Source: Paramicrosporidium saccamoebae (Eukaryota; Rozellomycota). Taken from it: DNA of 33,308 nt. Shown here one piece after another: positions 8,948 through 17,553 of the stretch. The translations under genes were made by a program, and so were the position numbers. Every line of letters begins with the position of its first letter. Position 1 is the stretch's first letter. The notes under the pieces are model-generated. The model made no database searches and had not been told where the DNA came from. It was given only the letters and a program-made list of their open reading frames with translations. The DNA lies in the NCBI GenBank assembly GCA_002794465.1, contig MTSL01000135.1:1-33308 (forward strand). The letters run 5' to 3'.

Positions 8948-9256
8948 ATGAAGCTCGTCCATCCGATGGTCACACTATTCGCCCTGACGATGGTGGGATT
9001 CCTTCATGGACACGCAACACCCTACTATTATGTTCCCAGCAGCGAGATTAGGGATCAGCGCTATAAAAACATGAAGCCTCCCAAGCAGCCGGCACTTGAA
9101 GTAGAGGATGACGGAGCGGTGCGTGTGTCAAAGGACGACTCCAACGTCTTTGGAGACCGGGATGACTTGGATGATCTGGACAATCTAGATGCAGACGAGG
9201 ACAAGGCTTGGTGGGAGGACACGATGGAAGATCTCGGGCTATCCCCAGATTTGTAA
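8948..9256 (+). CDS. Small secreted acidic protein (102 aa), orphan
   Basis: From ATG 8948 (a longer open frame has no earlier ATG). The signal peptide of about 20 residues ends near HGHATP. The mature protein is about 80 aa: a basic half (KNMKPPKQP) then a strongly acidic half (DRDDLDDLDNLDADEDK) ending with WWEDTMEDLGLSPDL. No known domain and no cysteines. It is first of four secreted orphans on this strand (8948-11422), each with its own CCAAT box. An exported effector is a reasonable guess, no more. Confidence 0.7.
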   Translation: MKLVHPMVTLFALTMVGFLHGHATPYYYVPSSEIRDQRYKNMKPPKQPALEVEDDGAVRVSKDDSNVFGDRDDLDDLDNLDADEDKAWWEDTMEDLGLSPDL

Positions 9257-9372
9257 GTCACTCGATTCCAGCATTTTCCGTAGGTGCATCAGTTCACGAA
9301 TTAATCTCTACTTTCCAAGGAGAGGGTGCTCGTTAGTTACCGTCTCACTGTATTAATACAATCACCTTTAGT

Positions 9373-9424
9373 TATAAAACTGTCAGGATTACAGACCGGC
9401 GTGATAAACAAACCGGTTGATTGG
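9373..9424 (+). promoter_or_regulatory. TATA and CCAAT elements before secreted 421-aa gene
   Basis: TATAAAA at 9373-9379 and ATTGG at 9420-9424 precede ATG 9478. Confidence 0.4.
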
Positions 9425-9477
9425 TCCGTGTCTCCACCTAATAATAGAGTGTCTGTGATCGAATCTAACCAAAGGCA

Positions 9478-10743
9478 ATGCAAGTCACTAGAGCATTAAT
9501 AATCTGCATCTTGCTTATAAGTGTAAGTGAGGCTGTTCTTGAGCCCCCAGAGTCGCAAGAACCGCAGGAAATAATTTCTAATGAAGTTCAATCAATACTA
9601 CCTAATGCCGATCCCAATGTGAATGCGAGTGACTCGGGCTCGGGCTCGGAAGAGGAAGAGGAACCCGATTCCGAGTCTGCGTCTGATTTTGACTCTAGCT
9701 CTGATGGCGACTTGGGCTCAATTCTTGCAAATCAATCCATTGAACCAGAGACTGAAGCTGCGGTCGACGATGGATTGGATTTGCCTGTCGGGGAAGATTT
9801 AAGTAGTGCGGAAGAAGACTTGCCTACTGCGCCAGAGACAACAAAGGAAGATACTCGTCCGGCATGGATGCTTGCTTTGTCGGCAAAAAAGAAGGAGGCA
9901 AAGCTGAAAAAGACTAGCCAGTACGCCAGTACTACAGACGATCGTCCAGAGTGGTTGGATAGGACGCTGAAAAAAACATTTACAGAACTTCACAATGAGC
10001 GACTTGAAGAAACGGCTGATAGGAAACAAATCCGAAATCTCTATGAAAAGCGTGCCGCATTTGTGGATCCACGCGAGGCCATTGAACAGCGACTTGCTCA
10101 GCAGAGACTGCAAGAACAGAGAGATGCCGTGAACGATAGACAACGAGAGTTTGTAGACACGTATGCAGTACGACAAGAAGAGCAGCAACGATTACGGAAA
10201 GAAGCAGAAAAGCGACAGGATAGAAAGGACATAATGATGAAGAAGCAATGGCGAGAGATGGAGGAGGAACAAAGGAGGGAGAAGGAAGTGAGGAGAATGG
10301 GGGAATTGGAGAAACGGGCCGCTGCAGCAAAAAGACAACAGCAATATCTTGCGAATCTATCGCAAGAGTATTATCCTATAAATCCATCGCAGAATTATTA
10401 TCCTGCAAATTCAACACGGAATTATCCTGCAAATTCAACACGGAATTATCCTGTAAATTCACCACAATCCCGTTATCCTGTAAATTCGCCACAGTTACAA
10501 CACCAAAGGTATCCACAGCCTGTTGGATACCCTTCAAGTCGACAGACACTGAATTACAGGGAATCGGCCCAACCGACAACCCGCGGCTACTACCCGTCAT
10601 CCACAGTACAGCGCCACTCTCCAAACGTCGCTTATTCTCATCAGCGAGTTCCGTCCAGGCAGTCAAAGGCTTATTATCCTGCCACCCAGTCTCACTCTTA
10701 CACCAACCAGTCTGGACGCCAGGCGCAACATATTTATCGTTAA
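9478..10743 (+). CDS. Secreted low-complexity protein with acidic, coiled-coil and YPxNS-repeat regions
   Basis: 421 aa. The signal peptide (MQVTRALIICILLISVSEA) is followed by an acidic Ser/Asp/Glu tract (about 50-80), two Trp motifs RPAWM (near 128) and RPEWLDRTLKKT (near 155), a long charged Gln/Arg/Glu coiled coil (about 165-300), and a Tyr/Pro/Asn/Ser C-terminus with tandem YPANSTRN repeats. The RPEWLDRTLKKT motif recurs as APEWMNRNLRKT in the secreted protein at 18519. No enzyme domain is visible. Strong Tyr/Pro/Gln bias suggests a structural, wall or exported adhesive protein. Its C-terminal repeats are also a DNA tandem repeat. Downstream there are 43 bp to the next secreted gene. Confidence 0.8.
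   Translation: MQVTRALIICILLISVSEAVLEPPESQEPQEIISNEVQSILPNADPNVNASDSGSGSEEEEEPDSESASDFDSSSDGDLGSILANQSIEPETEAAVDDGLDLPVGEDLSSAEEDLPTAPETTKEDTRPAWMLALSAKKKEAKLKKTSQYASTTDDRPEWLDRTLKKTFTELHNERLEETADRKQIRNLYEKRAAFVDPREAIEQRLAQQRLQEQRDAVNDRQREFVDTYAVRQEEQQRLRKEAEKRQDRKDIMMKKQWREMEEEQRREKEVRRMGELEKRAAAAKRQQQYLANLSQEYYPINPSQNYYPANSTRNYPANSTRNYPVNSPQSRYPVNSPQLQHQRYPQPVGYPSSRQTLNYRESAQPTTRGYYPSSTVQRHSPNVAYSHQRVPSRQSKAYYPATQSHSYTNQSGRQAQHIYR
10376..10500 (+). repeat. 24-bp tandem repeat coding YPxNS peptides
   Basis: Units of the form TTATCCTGCAAATTCAACAC recur; two neighbouring units (about 10400-10450) are identical and others are diverged. They encode NYPANSTR-type octapeptides, so array length likely varies between strains. 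Confidence 0.7.
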
Positions 10744-10786
10744 AATACTCTGATAAAAGTAAACATTATTGTGATTGGTCAACCTT

Positions 10787-10969
10787 ATGCGACTAATTGT
10801 TCTGATGCTTATTGCGCTCGTGATGGCGCATGAGGAGGAAGATCCCATAATGAGAGCCGTGGAACAGGCATTGGGGCTGCTGCAGCAACAGCATCGACCG
10901 CATGTTGAGGAGCAAAAGACGACTCGATCCAAACGACTATACAAGCAGTGGGAGCGTCATTATCGCTAG
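10787..10969 (+). CDS. Small secreted protein (60 aa), orphan
   Basis: ATG 10787, 9 bp after an ATTGG box (10774-10778). The signal peptide MRLIVLMLIALVMA precedes a 46-residue mature chain: HEEED, an amphipathic helix (IMRAVEQALGLLQQQ), and a basic C-terminus (TTRSKRLYKQWERHYR). Its signal peptide resembles that of the 18519 protein (MRLSLILPLFLIAVSEG). Its last codons and stop fall inside an 11-bp tandem repeat. Very short, so the gene call rests on signal peptide, promoter pattern and position. Confidence 0.55.
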   Translation: MRLIVLMLIALVMAHEEEDPIMRAVEQALGLLQQQHRPHVEEQKTTRSKRLYKQWERHYR

Positions 10970-11026
10970 GATATTGCTAGGATATCGCTAGAAGATTGCT
11001 AAAAGGTCACTAGGGTCTCGCTAGGA
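10961..11026 (+). repeat. 11-bp tandem repeat, six units, spanning a stop codon
   Basis: Six consecutive 11-mers: TATCGCTAGGA, TATTGCTAGGA, TATCGCTAGAA, GATTGCTAAAA, GGTCACTAGGG, TCTCGCTAGGA. The stop TAG (10967-10969) of the 60-aa secreted gene is part of unit 1, so the array makes up the 3' UTR. Confidence 0.8.
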
Positions 11027-11155
11027 TTTAAGGAGTGCTTTCGCAAGCTTTGCTGGAAAATACATCGTTGGAATGAAACAATAAATATTTAGTATTTGTG
11101 TCGGTTACCCCTTGCCAATACAGCGTCTGTGTACAAACAGTAATTTTTGCGCGTG

Positions 11156-11205
11156 CCAATGACCAATCGCCGCGGTTGTTTACCATGTCCTTGTGAATAT
11201 ATATA
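11156..11205 (+). promoter_or_regulatory. CCAAT-CCAAT-TATA promoter of 62-aa secreted gene
   Basis: CCAAT at 11156-11160 and 11163-11167, then TATATATA at 11198-11205, 29 bp before ATG 11234. This is one of the clearest core promoters in the window. Confidence 0.6.
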
Positions 11206-11233
11206 GCCGACAGTCCGTCGATATTCTGCCAAC

Positions 11234-11422
11234 ATGAAATGCACACTAGTTTTCTTTGCGTTACTCGTCCTTGCTCGTGCCAGCTATGGTGGTTACGGCG
11301 GTTATGACGGCGACGATGGCGATGACACGTATGAGGGTTACGGAAGTTATGATGACTATGGGAGTATGAAGCAGCATGAAGAGGATGAAGACAACCTGAA
11401 TCTTAGCTTCCTCGACTTTTAA
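11234..11422 (+). CDS. Small secreted Gly/Tyr/Asp-rich protein (62 aa)
   Basis: The signal peptide (MKCTLVFFALLVLARA) is followed by SYGGYGGYDGDDGDD, then YEGYGSYDDYGS and an acidic tail ending LNLSFLDF. No cysteines after cleavage. Such YGGY chains are typical of secreted wall or matrix peptides and of disordered effectors; no homologue recognised. A strong CCAAT/TATA promoter and a clean AATAAA (11463-11468) support a real transcription unit. Confidence 0.7.
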   Translation: MKCTLVFFALLVLARASYGGYGGYDGDDGDDTYEGYGSYDDYGSMKQHEEDEDNLNLSFLDF

Positions 11423-11462
11423 GACTCGGTCCTCGGCATCAAAGCGGGACTATAACAACGCA

Positions 11463-11468
11463 AATAAA
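11463..11468 (+). terminator. AATAAA poly(A) signal
   Basis: 41 nt after the stop of the 62-aa secreted gene and only 9 bp before the POL12 stop on the other strand. Confidence 0.55.
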
Positions 11469-11477
11469 GGGTGTACA

Positions 11478-12936
11478 TTAAAATTGATAAAAGTCGACAC
11501 GATTGCCACCAGGCGTCATGGTGACTAGTGACGCCGTGCCTGTGGCTTGTTTACGACAAAACTGACCCGCATTCACAAACAGTGTGCCCTCCACCTGCCG
11601 ACCAAAATAGCGTAGATGTGAGCTACATAGATACATGGCTGGCGCATGAGTCAATTCCAAATCGGGGAGCATTGTATAGTCAATGTTGGTTGAGGGCGGG
11701 GCGGGATGGAGCGGATAATACGACGCCTGTTGGAGGAGATAGGAGCAAAGCCGCTGAATTCGGTCGCCTTGGATGCGCGCATACTCTTCCATTCCAAGTG
11801 GCAAAAGTACGTCGCTGGGAGACGCAACAATCCTAATGCCGTTAACCTCAAAGGCAGCCGGGTTAGGCGCAAGAATAATATTGGGAGTGTCGCCAATGAG
11901 CTCTGACGGAATTGGAGGCTGCGGCAGAATAGGATCTGCAACCAAATCGCGTGTCGAGGGAACCATAATCACTGTGATGCCTGGAACGCGACTCGTCAGC
12001 ATTCTGATCCTTCCCACAAACTCGCGCATGAACATGTCGGTGGGTGGAGAGGCGATCCTTCCTTCCTTAATAAAAACACTTTCCACGTCAATAAAAGGAC
12101 CCATCAAAACTAGCACATTTGGTCGCTGCTCATAGACCAAATTTAAGAGCTTCTCAAATGCTAGAAAATCCATCCTGCTGCCCTCTTCTGTGGTGAATGG
12201 TCCTGATGCAACCATTAACGTCGTAGTAGACGCAATTCGATGGACCTCGGGTGGTAGGATGCATGGCTAAAACATTAGTGCCTTTATAGGGACTACTGTT
12301 TTTTGCTTGGAGACATGGAATGCGCTTCCATCGGGATTCGATCCCTCCAAAACCACAATCTGTCCTGGGAAGAATGCGCACTGTCCCGTACCCAGTACCA
12401 ATGGCACTCTACATCCACTTCCCATCTGTCTCGATGACTCTAGCAGGATCCCCCCCTCTGTCAGCTTGCCGTCTGACTCACTAACCACTCGTCCCACAAC
12501 AGTGACAGTAGTGGGCGTAGGCATCCCCGGATGGCCAAAATCGCCCATCTGAAGACCGAGAGAGGCTGCAGCGAGCTGTGCATGACGATCGATTTGCGCG
12601 TTGAGGGATTCAGCCTTGTCGGAAGGACGCGTATGCAGGAAGCGACGCGGCACAGAGTAGTTGCATGGCGTCAATGTAATTGGGACGGGCGATTGTTCCT
12701 TTTGTGGAATGGGTCGCACAATTTGACCGTTAACAGTCGCCTCGTCAATCACTAAATTTTTCAAGAGGATTGCAGGACTCTTTACAATAGGGCGAGGGAC
12801 GGGCGCTATTTGTCACTGCAGCCGCTTTTTTCGGCTCTACCGGCACAATGTCCTCTATGCTTGCATCTCGCACAAGCCCACCAATACTCTGCCCAGCCGG
12901 GAGGGTACTCTTGTCATGCACAGTGATCCTCTTCAT
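11478..12936 (-). CDS. POL12: DNA polymerase alpha B subunit (POL12), 5' exon join unresolved
   Basis: The clear part is complement(11478..12266) joined across a 30-nt intron (12267-12296) to complement(12297..about 12800). It carries the OB-like part (TVTVVGRVVSESDGKL..., CAFFPGQIVVLEGSNPDG) and the inactive phosphoesterase domain (ILPPEVHRIASTTTLMVASGPFT, VLVLMGPFID, MVPSTRDL). This subunit links Pol alpha-primase to the replisome. The likely start is ATG 12936, 34 bp after the stop of the upstream gene and just after its AATAAA. From there the frame (MKRITVHDKSTLP...) must shift into the downstream frame (PRPIVKSPAILLKNLVIDE) between about 12770 and 12910. An acceptor GTGACAAATAG sits at about 12808, but no 30-35 nt donor keeps phase, so the first intron is longer, unusual, or the frame is broken. 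Confidence 0.85.
12267..12296 (-). other. 30-nt intron of POL12
   Basis: GTAGTC donor, CACTAATG branch, TTTTAG acceptor. It joins VSKQKT to PCILPPEVHRIAS in phase 0. Confidence 0.85.
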
Positions 12937-12950
12937 CAACAATAACAAAC

Positions 12951-12971
12951 TATTTATTTTTACATTGGCCC
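12951..12971 (-). promoter_or_regulatory. Overlapping poly(A) signal and POL12 CCAAT box
   Basis: On the minus strand the TAG stop of the upstream gene is followed by GGGCCAATG and then AATAAATAG. One short stretch therefore holds the upstream gene's AATAAA and a CCAAT box about 30 bp before the POL12 ATG. Confidence 0.45.
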
Positions 12972-13862
12972 TACGAATGCAGGATTTGGAGAATCTTGCA
13001 GAGCTTCTTTGTAGTCTTGTATTGCAAATTGGCCAATTCCTTGGATCCCAGGGGAGCCGAGGCAACCTTTTCAAGACGCAACAGAACAGCACGATACAAA
13101 TCAGACATGTCGATGATCGATTTGTCAACCTTCAGAGTGGAGCGAAGGAGGGAGAGGGTTGAGAGTTGTCTAATCAAACACTTGCTGATTGAGTAATGGT
13201 CTCCAATTGCGGCTGACGAGAGTGAACGCTCGGCAGTGTCGAGAATCGAGGCACAGAGCGATGCTATGACATTTTCCTTTAATTCCTTGCACTCGAATGA
13301 GTGGGAAGTTGTTGTCGGTGAGAGGTCATCTGCAAAGTGCACCTTTTTCTCATGCTTCAGCGAGCAAGTCGATGAGACACAAGTCAGTTGGTCCTTATCA
13401 GTAGCACTGGCATTCTGCTCCTCATCTTTATCGGGTAAGCTTGCAGTCTTTGTTGCAGCAGGCAATTTCTCCGCCTTTTTCTTCTCGCTTGGTTTAAAAG
13501 TATTCTTGGAGGCCAATTTTCGTCTGGATGAATTCGTCGCCCGTGCGCTCTCTTCAGCGGCAGATTTGGTTTCTCTTTCAGCAGTACTGTAGTAGCGAGT
13601 GGTATTCGATTTCGATTGTCCGGTTTCGCTTGTGGGAGAGATTGATATGAATTCTTCCTCTATCACATTGCGAGGGGCCAAGTCACAGGACGCACAAATT
13701 TCCTCACTTTCCTTATTACTCAGCAATGGCGTCTATAGTCTTAGCCCATGCATCTCTCGTTAATACAGTCTGGCATTTCTGGCAGGTGCTGGCCAACAGT
13801 CGCCACCCGGCCAACATCTTTTGTCCTATAAGCTCGCTGACGCATTCTCCCCTCGTCGCCAT
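12971..13862 (-). CDS. Auto_anti-p27 (ZNRD2/SSSCA1-like) zinc-ribbon protein, one intron
   Basis: complement(join(12971..13732,13767..13862)), 285 aa. Exon 1 gives [20 protein letters not shown] then [12 protein letters not shown]; splicing out 34 nt continues [17 protein letters not shown]. This restores the CxxC...CxxC ribbon of the Auto_anti-p27 family (human ZNRD2). Without the splice the frame stops at a TAA. The rest is a Lys/Ser/Ala-rich linker and a C-terminal helical stretch (about 190-285). KKVHFADD (near 175) resembles an RVxF-type PP1-docking site; that is inference. Function of the family is poorly known. It is divergent to eIF5A with 46 bp between start codons. Confidence 0.75.
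13733..13766 (-). other. 34-nt intron of the zinc-ribbon gene
   Basis: GTATTA donor, GGCTAAGAC branch-like site, TATAG acceptor; phase 0. It rebuilds the conserved zinc ribbon. Confidence 0.8.
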
Positions 13863-13908
13863 CCGGGGCACTAAAAACGGAAACCCCGGCTATTTTCCTT
13901 CTCACATC

Positions 13909-14388
13909 ATGTCCAGCGACGAAGAAGTTCACCAGGAAGTATTTGAAGCCACAGTTTCTGGCGCCTCAGAGACCTTTCCCATGCAGTGCTCTGCCCTGCG
14001 TAAGAATGGTCACGTCGTGCTCAAGGGCCGTCCTTGCAAGATTGTGGACATGTCCACCAGCAAGACTGGCAAGCACGGACACGCCAAGGTGAATCTGGTC
14101 GGCATTGACATTTTCACTGGTCGCAAGTACGAGGATATGTCTCCCTCTACCCATAACATGGACGTGCCCAATGTGCTCCGCAACGAGTACGTGGTGCTGA
14201 ATGTCGAGGACGGATTCCTGTCCCTGATGACGACCTCGGGAGAGACTAAGGATGACGTCAAGGTTCCCGAAGGTGAGCTTGGTGAGCAAATCCAGGGCAT
14301 GTTTGACGATGGCAAGGAGATTGTCGTGACTGTCATTAAAGCTCTCGGTGAAGAAGCTGCCATTTCTGTGAAGGAGGCCCCTAAATAA
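13909..14388 (+). CDS. HYP2: Translation factor eIF5A
   Basis: 159 aa from ATG 13909, the normal family length. The hypusination loop [12 protein letters not shown] is intact, with Lys55 as the lysine changed to hypusine by deoxyhypusine synthase and hydroxylase. An N-terminal SH3-like barrel and a C-terminal OB fold (ending [16 protein letters not shown]) follow the usual order. It relieves ribosome stalling on proline-rich stretches, which this proteome contains (PEX5 tail, YP repeats). Codon use looks more C/G-biased than its neighbours, as expected for a highly expressed gene. Upstream in-frame sequence to 13726 lies over the divergent gene and is not used. Confidence 0.98.
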   Translation: MSSDEEVHQEVFEATVSGASETFPMQCSALRKNGHVVLKGRPCKIVDMSTSKTGKHGHAKVNLVGIDIFTGRKYEDMSPSTHNMDVPNVLRNEYVVLNVEDGFLSLMTTSGETKDDVKVPEGELGEQIQGMFDDGKEIVVTVIKALGEEAAISVKEAPK

Positions 14389-14476
14389 TCTGTCGATAAT
14401 TGTGAGGTAGTATATTTACGGACCAGAGATAAATTTCACACTCGCAATAATAATAAATTCGATGCATGCGGTGAGA

Positions 14477-15574
14477 TTAGTGGTGGAAAATGTAAGAGGC
14501 TGTGATGGTTGGTCGGGCGTCGACATCAACTTTGAGCGTACCGAACCACTGTCGGATGGTCTCGTCAAACGAGGAAACGTCACTGTACTGAAGAGAGCCT
14601 TGAAGGATTTGTTTAGACGAATCTTTAAGCAGGGAACGCATACCCATCAAAATGACTAAATTGCTTGTGCCGTATTTAGGCAACGGAACACTGAGAGTGG
14701 TACAGTCGTCCTGGCCCCAAATGGAATCGCAAATCGGCGTCACATTCATCTGGATGCCAGAAGCATCCTGATCCAGGCCAAAAATCCAGACACCCATATC
14801 GCCAAACGTACTGACGGAAAGATTTTTATCAAACCCATAGGTGCCAAAAGATCTGCTTTCTCTTTCCGAGATGGTCATGTCTTGCAAGTTCTGGATAACG
14901 TAACATGTCTTTGAGGGGAACCGCCCGTCAGAAGTAACCGGCTTCACATAGCGATAGAGTTTGTTGCTGGTCGTACCGACAACGCTTGCCATCCGAACAC
15001 GACCCAGAGGCGCCTCTTCCAAAACAGTAGCATATGGCCAATCAGGTGATGTTGCCGAGGCATGATTCAACCAGCTTCCAAGAGCGGCATACACGCTGCG
15101 GTTCAACCGGTCGCCCCATCTGGTCTGAAGAGTCACCAATAGTTTCTTGATTGCAAATTTGTCCTTACGACAGTGATCGCGTAACAGGACCATTCGAGAG
15201 TAGCTCACGAAGGGATTGAAATGAGGAGGGCCACTAATTAATCTTATAAACATTTCCATCAATTCGCCCTCAATACAACGTCCTTCCTCCAAAAGCGCTT
15301 CCAAATATGCAGTACCTCTCTTCTTCCAAACCTTTGAGTAGAACGGACCCCATCGCGAATTCTTATAAGGAATCTCAGTCATGCAAAGTGCCAGGACGGC
15401 TCTAAACGGCGTAAGCTGGTCCAGTCTGAAGCTTTCTTGAAGGAGATTGATGACATTTTCGGGCTCACACTCAACAAGCTCGTTGACTCGTTCCTCTAGC
15501 CGGCGGATGGCATCAACTCTCGTAGCGACAGTGACGCTAACAAAAAAAGACCATGCAAGAGCACCGAATTTCAT
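14477..15574 (-). CDS. Secreted 365-aa protein, orphan
   Basis: The signal peptide MKFGALAWSFFVSVTVA is cut near TRVDA. The N-terminal 150 residues are helical with charged pairs (RRLEERVNELVE, LLEEGRCIEGELMEMF); the C-terminal 200 look beta-rich with GTYGFDKNLSVSTFGDMGVWIFGLD and scattered Cys (CDSIWGQDDC). No domain recognised. An ATTGG box at 15609-15613 lies 35 bp upstream. It is convergent with eIF5A with an 88-bp gap. The upstream region 15575-15821 holds an ORF without any ATG and is otherwise empty. Confidence 0.8.
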   Translation of the reverse strand: MKFGALAWSFFVSVTVATRVDAIRRLEERVNELVECEPENVINLLQESFRLDQLTPFRAVLALCMTEIPYKNSRWGPFYSKVWKKRGTAYLEALLEEGRCIEGELMEMFIRLISGPPHFNPFVSYSRMVLLRDHCRKDKFAIKKLLVTLQTRWGDRLNRSVYAALGSWLNHASATSPDWPYATVLEEAPLGRVRMASVVGTTSNKLYRYVKPVTSDGRFPSKTCYVIQNLQDMTISERESRSFGTYGFDKNLSVSTFGDMGVWIFGLDQDASGIQMNVTPICDSIWGQDDCTTLSVPLPKYGTSNLVILMGMRSLLKDSSKQILQGSLQYSDVSSFDETIRQWFGTLKVDVDARPTITASYIFHH

Positions 15575-15810
15575 CGAACCCTTGCCTATCGATGAGATAT
15601 TTGAATTGATTGGCTGGAAGGGGGCTCAATAGTTTTGATAGTGACCGGGACGCTTACTAGGCGTTGGATGTAAGTTTCATAGGCGCCTAATGTGACGACT
15701 TGACCACACTGATTAGCAACAGGGGAATATTTGTGTTGGCCTCTTGTTTTGGGATCTAGCTCGATTGAAAGTTCGTCTCTTACATGGTCGATTTGATAGC
15801 AAGCACGATG

Positions 15811-15816
15811 TTTATT
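15811..15816 (-). terminator. AATAAA poly(A) signal of 4-TM gene
   Basis: AATAAA on the minus strand, 5 nt after the TAA stop of the gene ending at 15822. Confidence 0.55.
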
Positions 15817-15821
15817 CAAAT

Positions 15822-16250
15822 TTAGTAGCGTAGCGGACCATCAATGTGGATCACGTAGAATGGGGATATCCATTTGGAAATTGCCGTTGAGCGTGGAATA
15901 AACATGATTATTATTGGGAGTGGCGCGATGCCCAGGGCAAGCCAATGAAACCAAGATATGTGTGTAAAGTCCTCCATAAATAGGAAGACAAGTTGCATTA
16001 TTAAGAAGGGGAGTAGAAGAAAGCCCATCTTATTCTGGCGCTCAGAGAGGGGCAGGTAAAGGGAGAATAGTAGTAAGAAGGCGCAAGTACTCGCATACAC
16101 ACAAGCTCGAGAGTAGTCTATGAACGGATCGGAAAGGGAATCTCTCAGTGCGCTAACGACCTGCATTATACAGCATACCAAGAATATTAGCGAGAAAAGG
16201 ATGAACAGCGCTGTTCCGGTAGTGGAGCGGATCTTGGCCTTATCGCTCAT
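15822..16250 (-). CDS. Four-TM membrane protein, unknown family
   Basis: 142 aa from ATG 16250 (MSDKAKIRS...). An in-frame ATG at 16325 would give 167 aa, but a CCAAT box (16312-16316) then sits within the first codons, so the inner start is preferred. Hydrophobic segments lie at about residues 11-34, 50-67, 75-92 and 102-120; the tail WISPFYVIHIDGPLRY is short. No motif recognised; tetraspan ER or vacuolar proteins look like this. Its promoter region holds a 25-bp tandem repeat (16377-16451). Confidence 0.7.
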   Translation of the reverse strand: MSDKAKIRSTTGTALFILFSLIFLVCCIMQVVSALRDSLSDPFIDYSRACVYASTCAFLLLFSLYLPLSERQNKMGFLLLPFLIMQLVFLFMEDFTHISWFHWLALGIAPLPIIIMFIPRSTAISKWISPFYVIHIDGPLRY

Positions 16251-16376
16251 CTTTTCGTAACGAGTAGTCTCGATTCGTCCATTGTGGTCGGGTCGTACAG
16301 CGTGCCGTTGTCCAATCATATTCATACAAGTTTATTAAGATTTATGTTGCCAATAGAGATCCCTGCACTGCAGGAT

Positions 16377-16500
16377 TTGATAGTAGAGATCGCTGTGGGA
16401 CTTGATAGTAGAGATCGTTGTGGGGCTTGATAGTAGAGATCGTTGTGGGACTTGATAGTATAGACTTTTGAAGTCTACGAAGCCTGGGCTGATAGTAGAG
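16377..16500. repeat. 25-bp tandem repeat, three near-perfect units plus relics
   Basis: TTGATAGTAGAGATCGYTGT followed by GGGRC repeats at 16377-16401, 16402-16426 and 16427-16451, differing by one or two bases. Degenerate units start near 16452 and 16489. It lies between the zinc-ribbon stop (16604) and the 4-TM start (16250), both minus strand. Confidence 0.9.
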
Positions 16501-16603
16501 ATTTTGACGTCTGGTTCGTAAATTTGCGAGGTGTCTAGTAACAATGGACCATTCTCTGGTCCGGGATGTAGCCTTGGAATGGACGTTTTTCTGGCCATGG
16601 CCG

Positions 16604-16984
16604 TTATTTTGCATCCATAGCTGGGTGTCGCTGGGGGATCCTGTTTAGTTCGCCACAGTTTGGACAAAATCGTTGCTGGTCCTCCACCCATCTCCCACAG
16701 GAGGGGCATAGATTAGTCGCTGTCCCAGGCTGGACCGGGTTCCTACATGCTACGCATCCGAGGTACGGGTGTCCTCGTTCAAAGGGACAGATTGGAACGC
16801 AGAAGAATGTGAACCAAGTGCGGTAGCGATAACATGCTGCCTCTCTGACGGCTCGACAGTTGATGCAGTAGAATGTCGAAGTAGAGGCGAGTATCCGCGC
16901 AAGTTCGGGTGGCGGTTTCTTGAGACGCTGGTTTCGGCTTGAGCAGCCGCAAATAAGAATTATGCAAGGGCAGAGATCGACCAT
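16604..16984 (-). CDS. Zinc-ribbon protein (zinc_ribbon_15-like plus second ribbon)
   Basis: 126 aa from ATG 16984. The hydrophobic N-terminus (CPCIILICGC) is followed by FYCINC and, after RYRTWFTFFCVPICPF, by YLGCVACR. That WFTFFxxPxxPF spacing is the hallmark of the small fungal zinc_ribbon_15 family. A second ribbon follows: LCPSCGRWVEDQQRFCPNCGE. The eight paired cysteines suggest two zinc sites. Function is unknown in the family. A CCAAT box at 17043-17047 lies 59 bp upstream. Confidence 0.75.
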   Translation of the reverse strand: MVDLCPCIILICGCSSRNQRLKKPPPELARILASTSTFYCINCRAVREAACYRYRTWFTFFCVPICPFERGHPYLGCVACRNPVQPGTATNLCPSCGRWVEDQQRFCPNCGELNRIPQRHPAMDAK

Positions 16985-17067
16985 GTTTCAGATACCGCCG
17001 GCGGCTACTGTTATGAGTGGATACCCCGTCCAAGCAAAATGGCCAATCAGAAGAGTCAGCAGGTTTA

Positions 17068-17553
17068 CTAATATGCAAGAGTCCCGTGATATGGGATCAG
17101 ATATGGTGCGAGGGCGCTAGAGGGGGCCAATAGGAGAATTAGAGCATTAAATACAACCACAGCCGTGACTGTGGCGACAAAGAACCATTCTGGAGAAGTC
17201 AAGGGTGGACGGTATGCCACGAGGACGGTTACGTTGGCAGCCACCACTGCTATCAGTACCATCGACAACTACGAGTTTAGAGTGGCCCATATTACTGGCT
17301 TACAATGGCGTAGAACGAGGCAAGGGATGAACACACGGCAACTGCAACGTCAATGATGGGGGCCATCCATGTAAACAAAATGGTTCCTAGCTGCACCTTG
17401 TCCCCCCTCCCGTCACGATAATTGCGGATGAGAAGAGTCGTTGGATAGACGATCGCCAACTACCAGAAAGGTCATAAATCTACCAACGGATACCCCGATG
17501 ATGATAGAAGAGACGAGATAGAGGATAATCCCGGGAACACTGGCCGACAACAT
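17068..17553 (-). CDS. Small multi-span membrane protein with two mini-introns (possibly DP1/HVA22-like)
   Basis: complement(join(17068..17268,17304..17459,17494..17553)), 138 aa. Exons give MLSASVPGIILYLVSSIIIG, then LAIVYPTTLLIRNYRDGRGD...ILFTWMAPIIDVAV, then LSMVLIAVVAANV...APYLIPYHGTLAY. Both splices (34 and 35 nt) are phase 0 and remove stops. Four hydrophobic segments are visible. The IVYP...D..Q..ILFTW pattern faintly recalls TB2/DP1/HVA22 (Yop1) ER-shaping proteins, but this is weak. None of the single ORFs shows the protein; it is only seen after splicing. Confidence 0.65.
17269..17303 (-). other. 35-nt intron
   Basis: GTAAGC donor, CTCTAAAC branch, CGTAG acceptor, phase 0. Confidence 0.75.
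17460..17493 (-). other. 34-nt intron
   Basis: GTATCC donor, TTATGACC branch-like site, GGTAG acceptor, phase 0. Confidence 0.65.

Noticed and set aside
10248-10796. 182-aa plus-strand ORF with CKFNTELS repeats
   Set aside because: Its repeats are the YPxNS DNA repeat read in another frame; the frame with signal peptide is preferred.
15586-15819. 77-aa minus-strand ORF
   Set aside because: It contains no ATG at all and overlaps the promoter of the secreted 365-aa gene; a spliced 3' exon is possible but unsupported.
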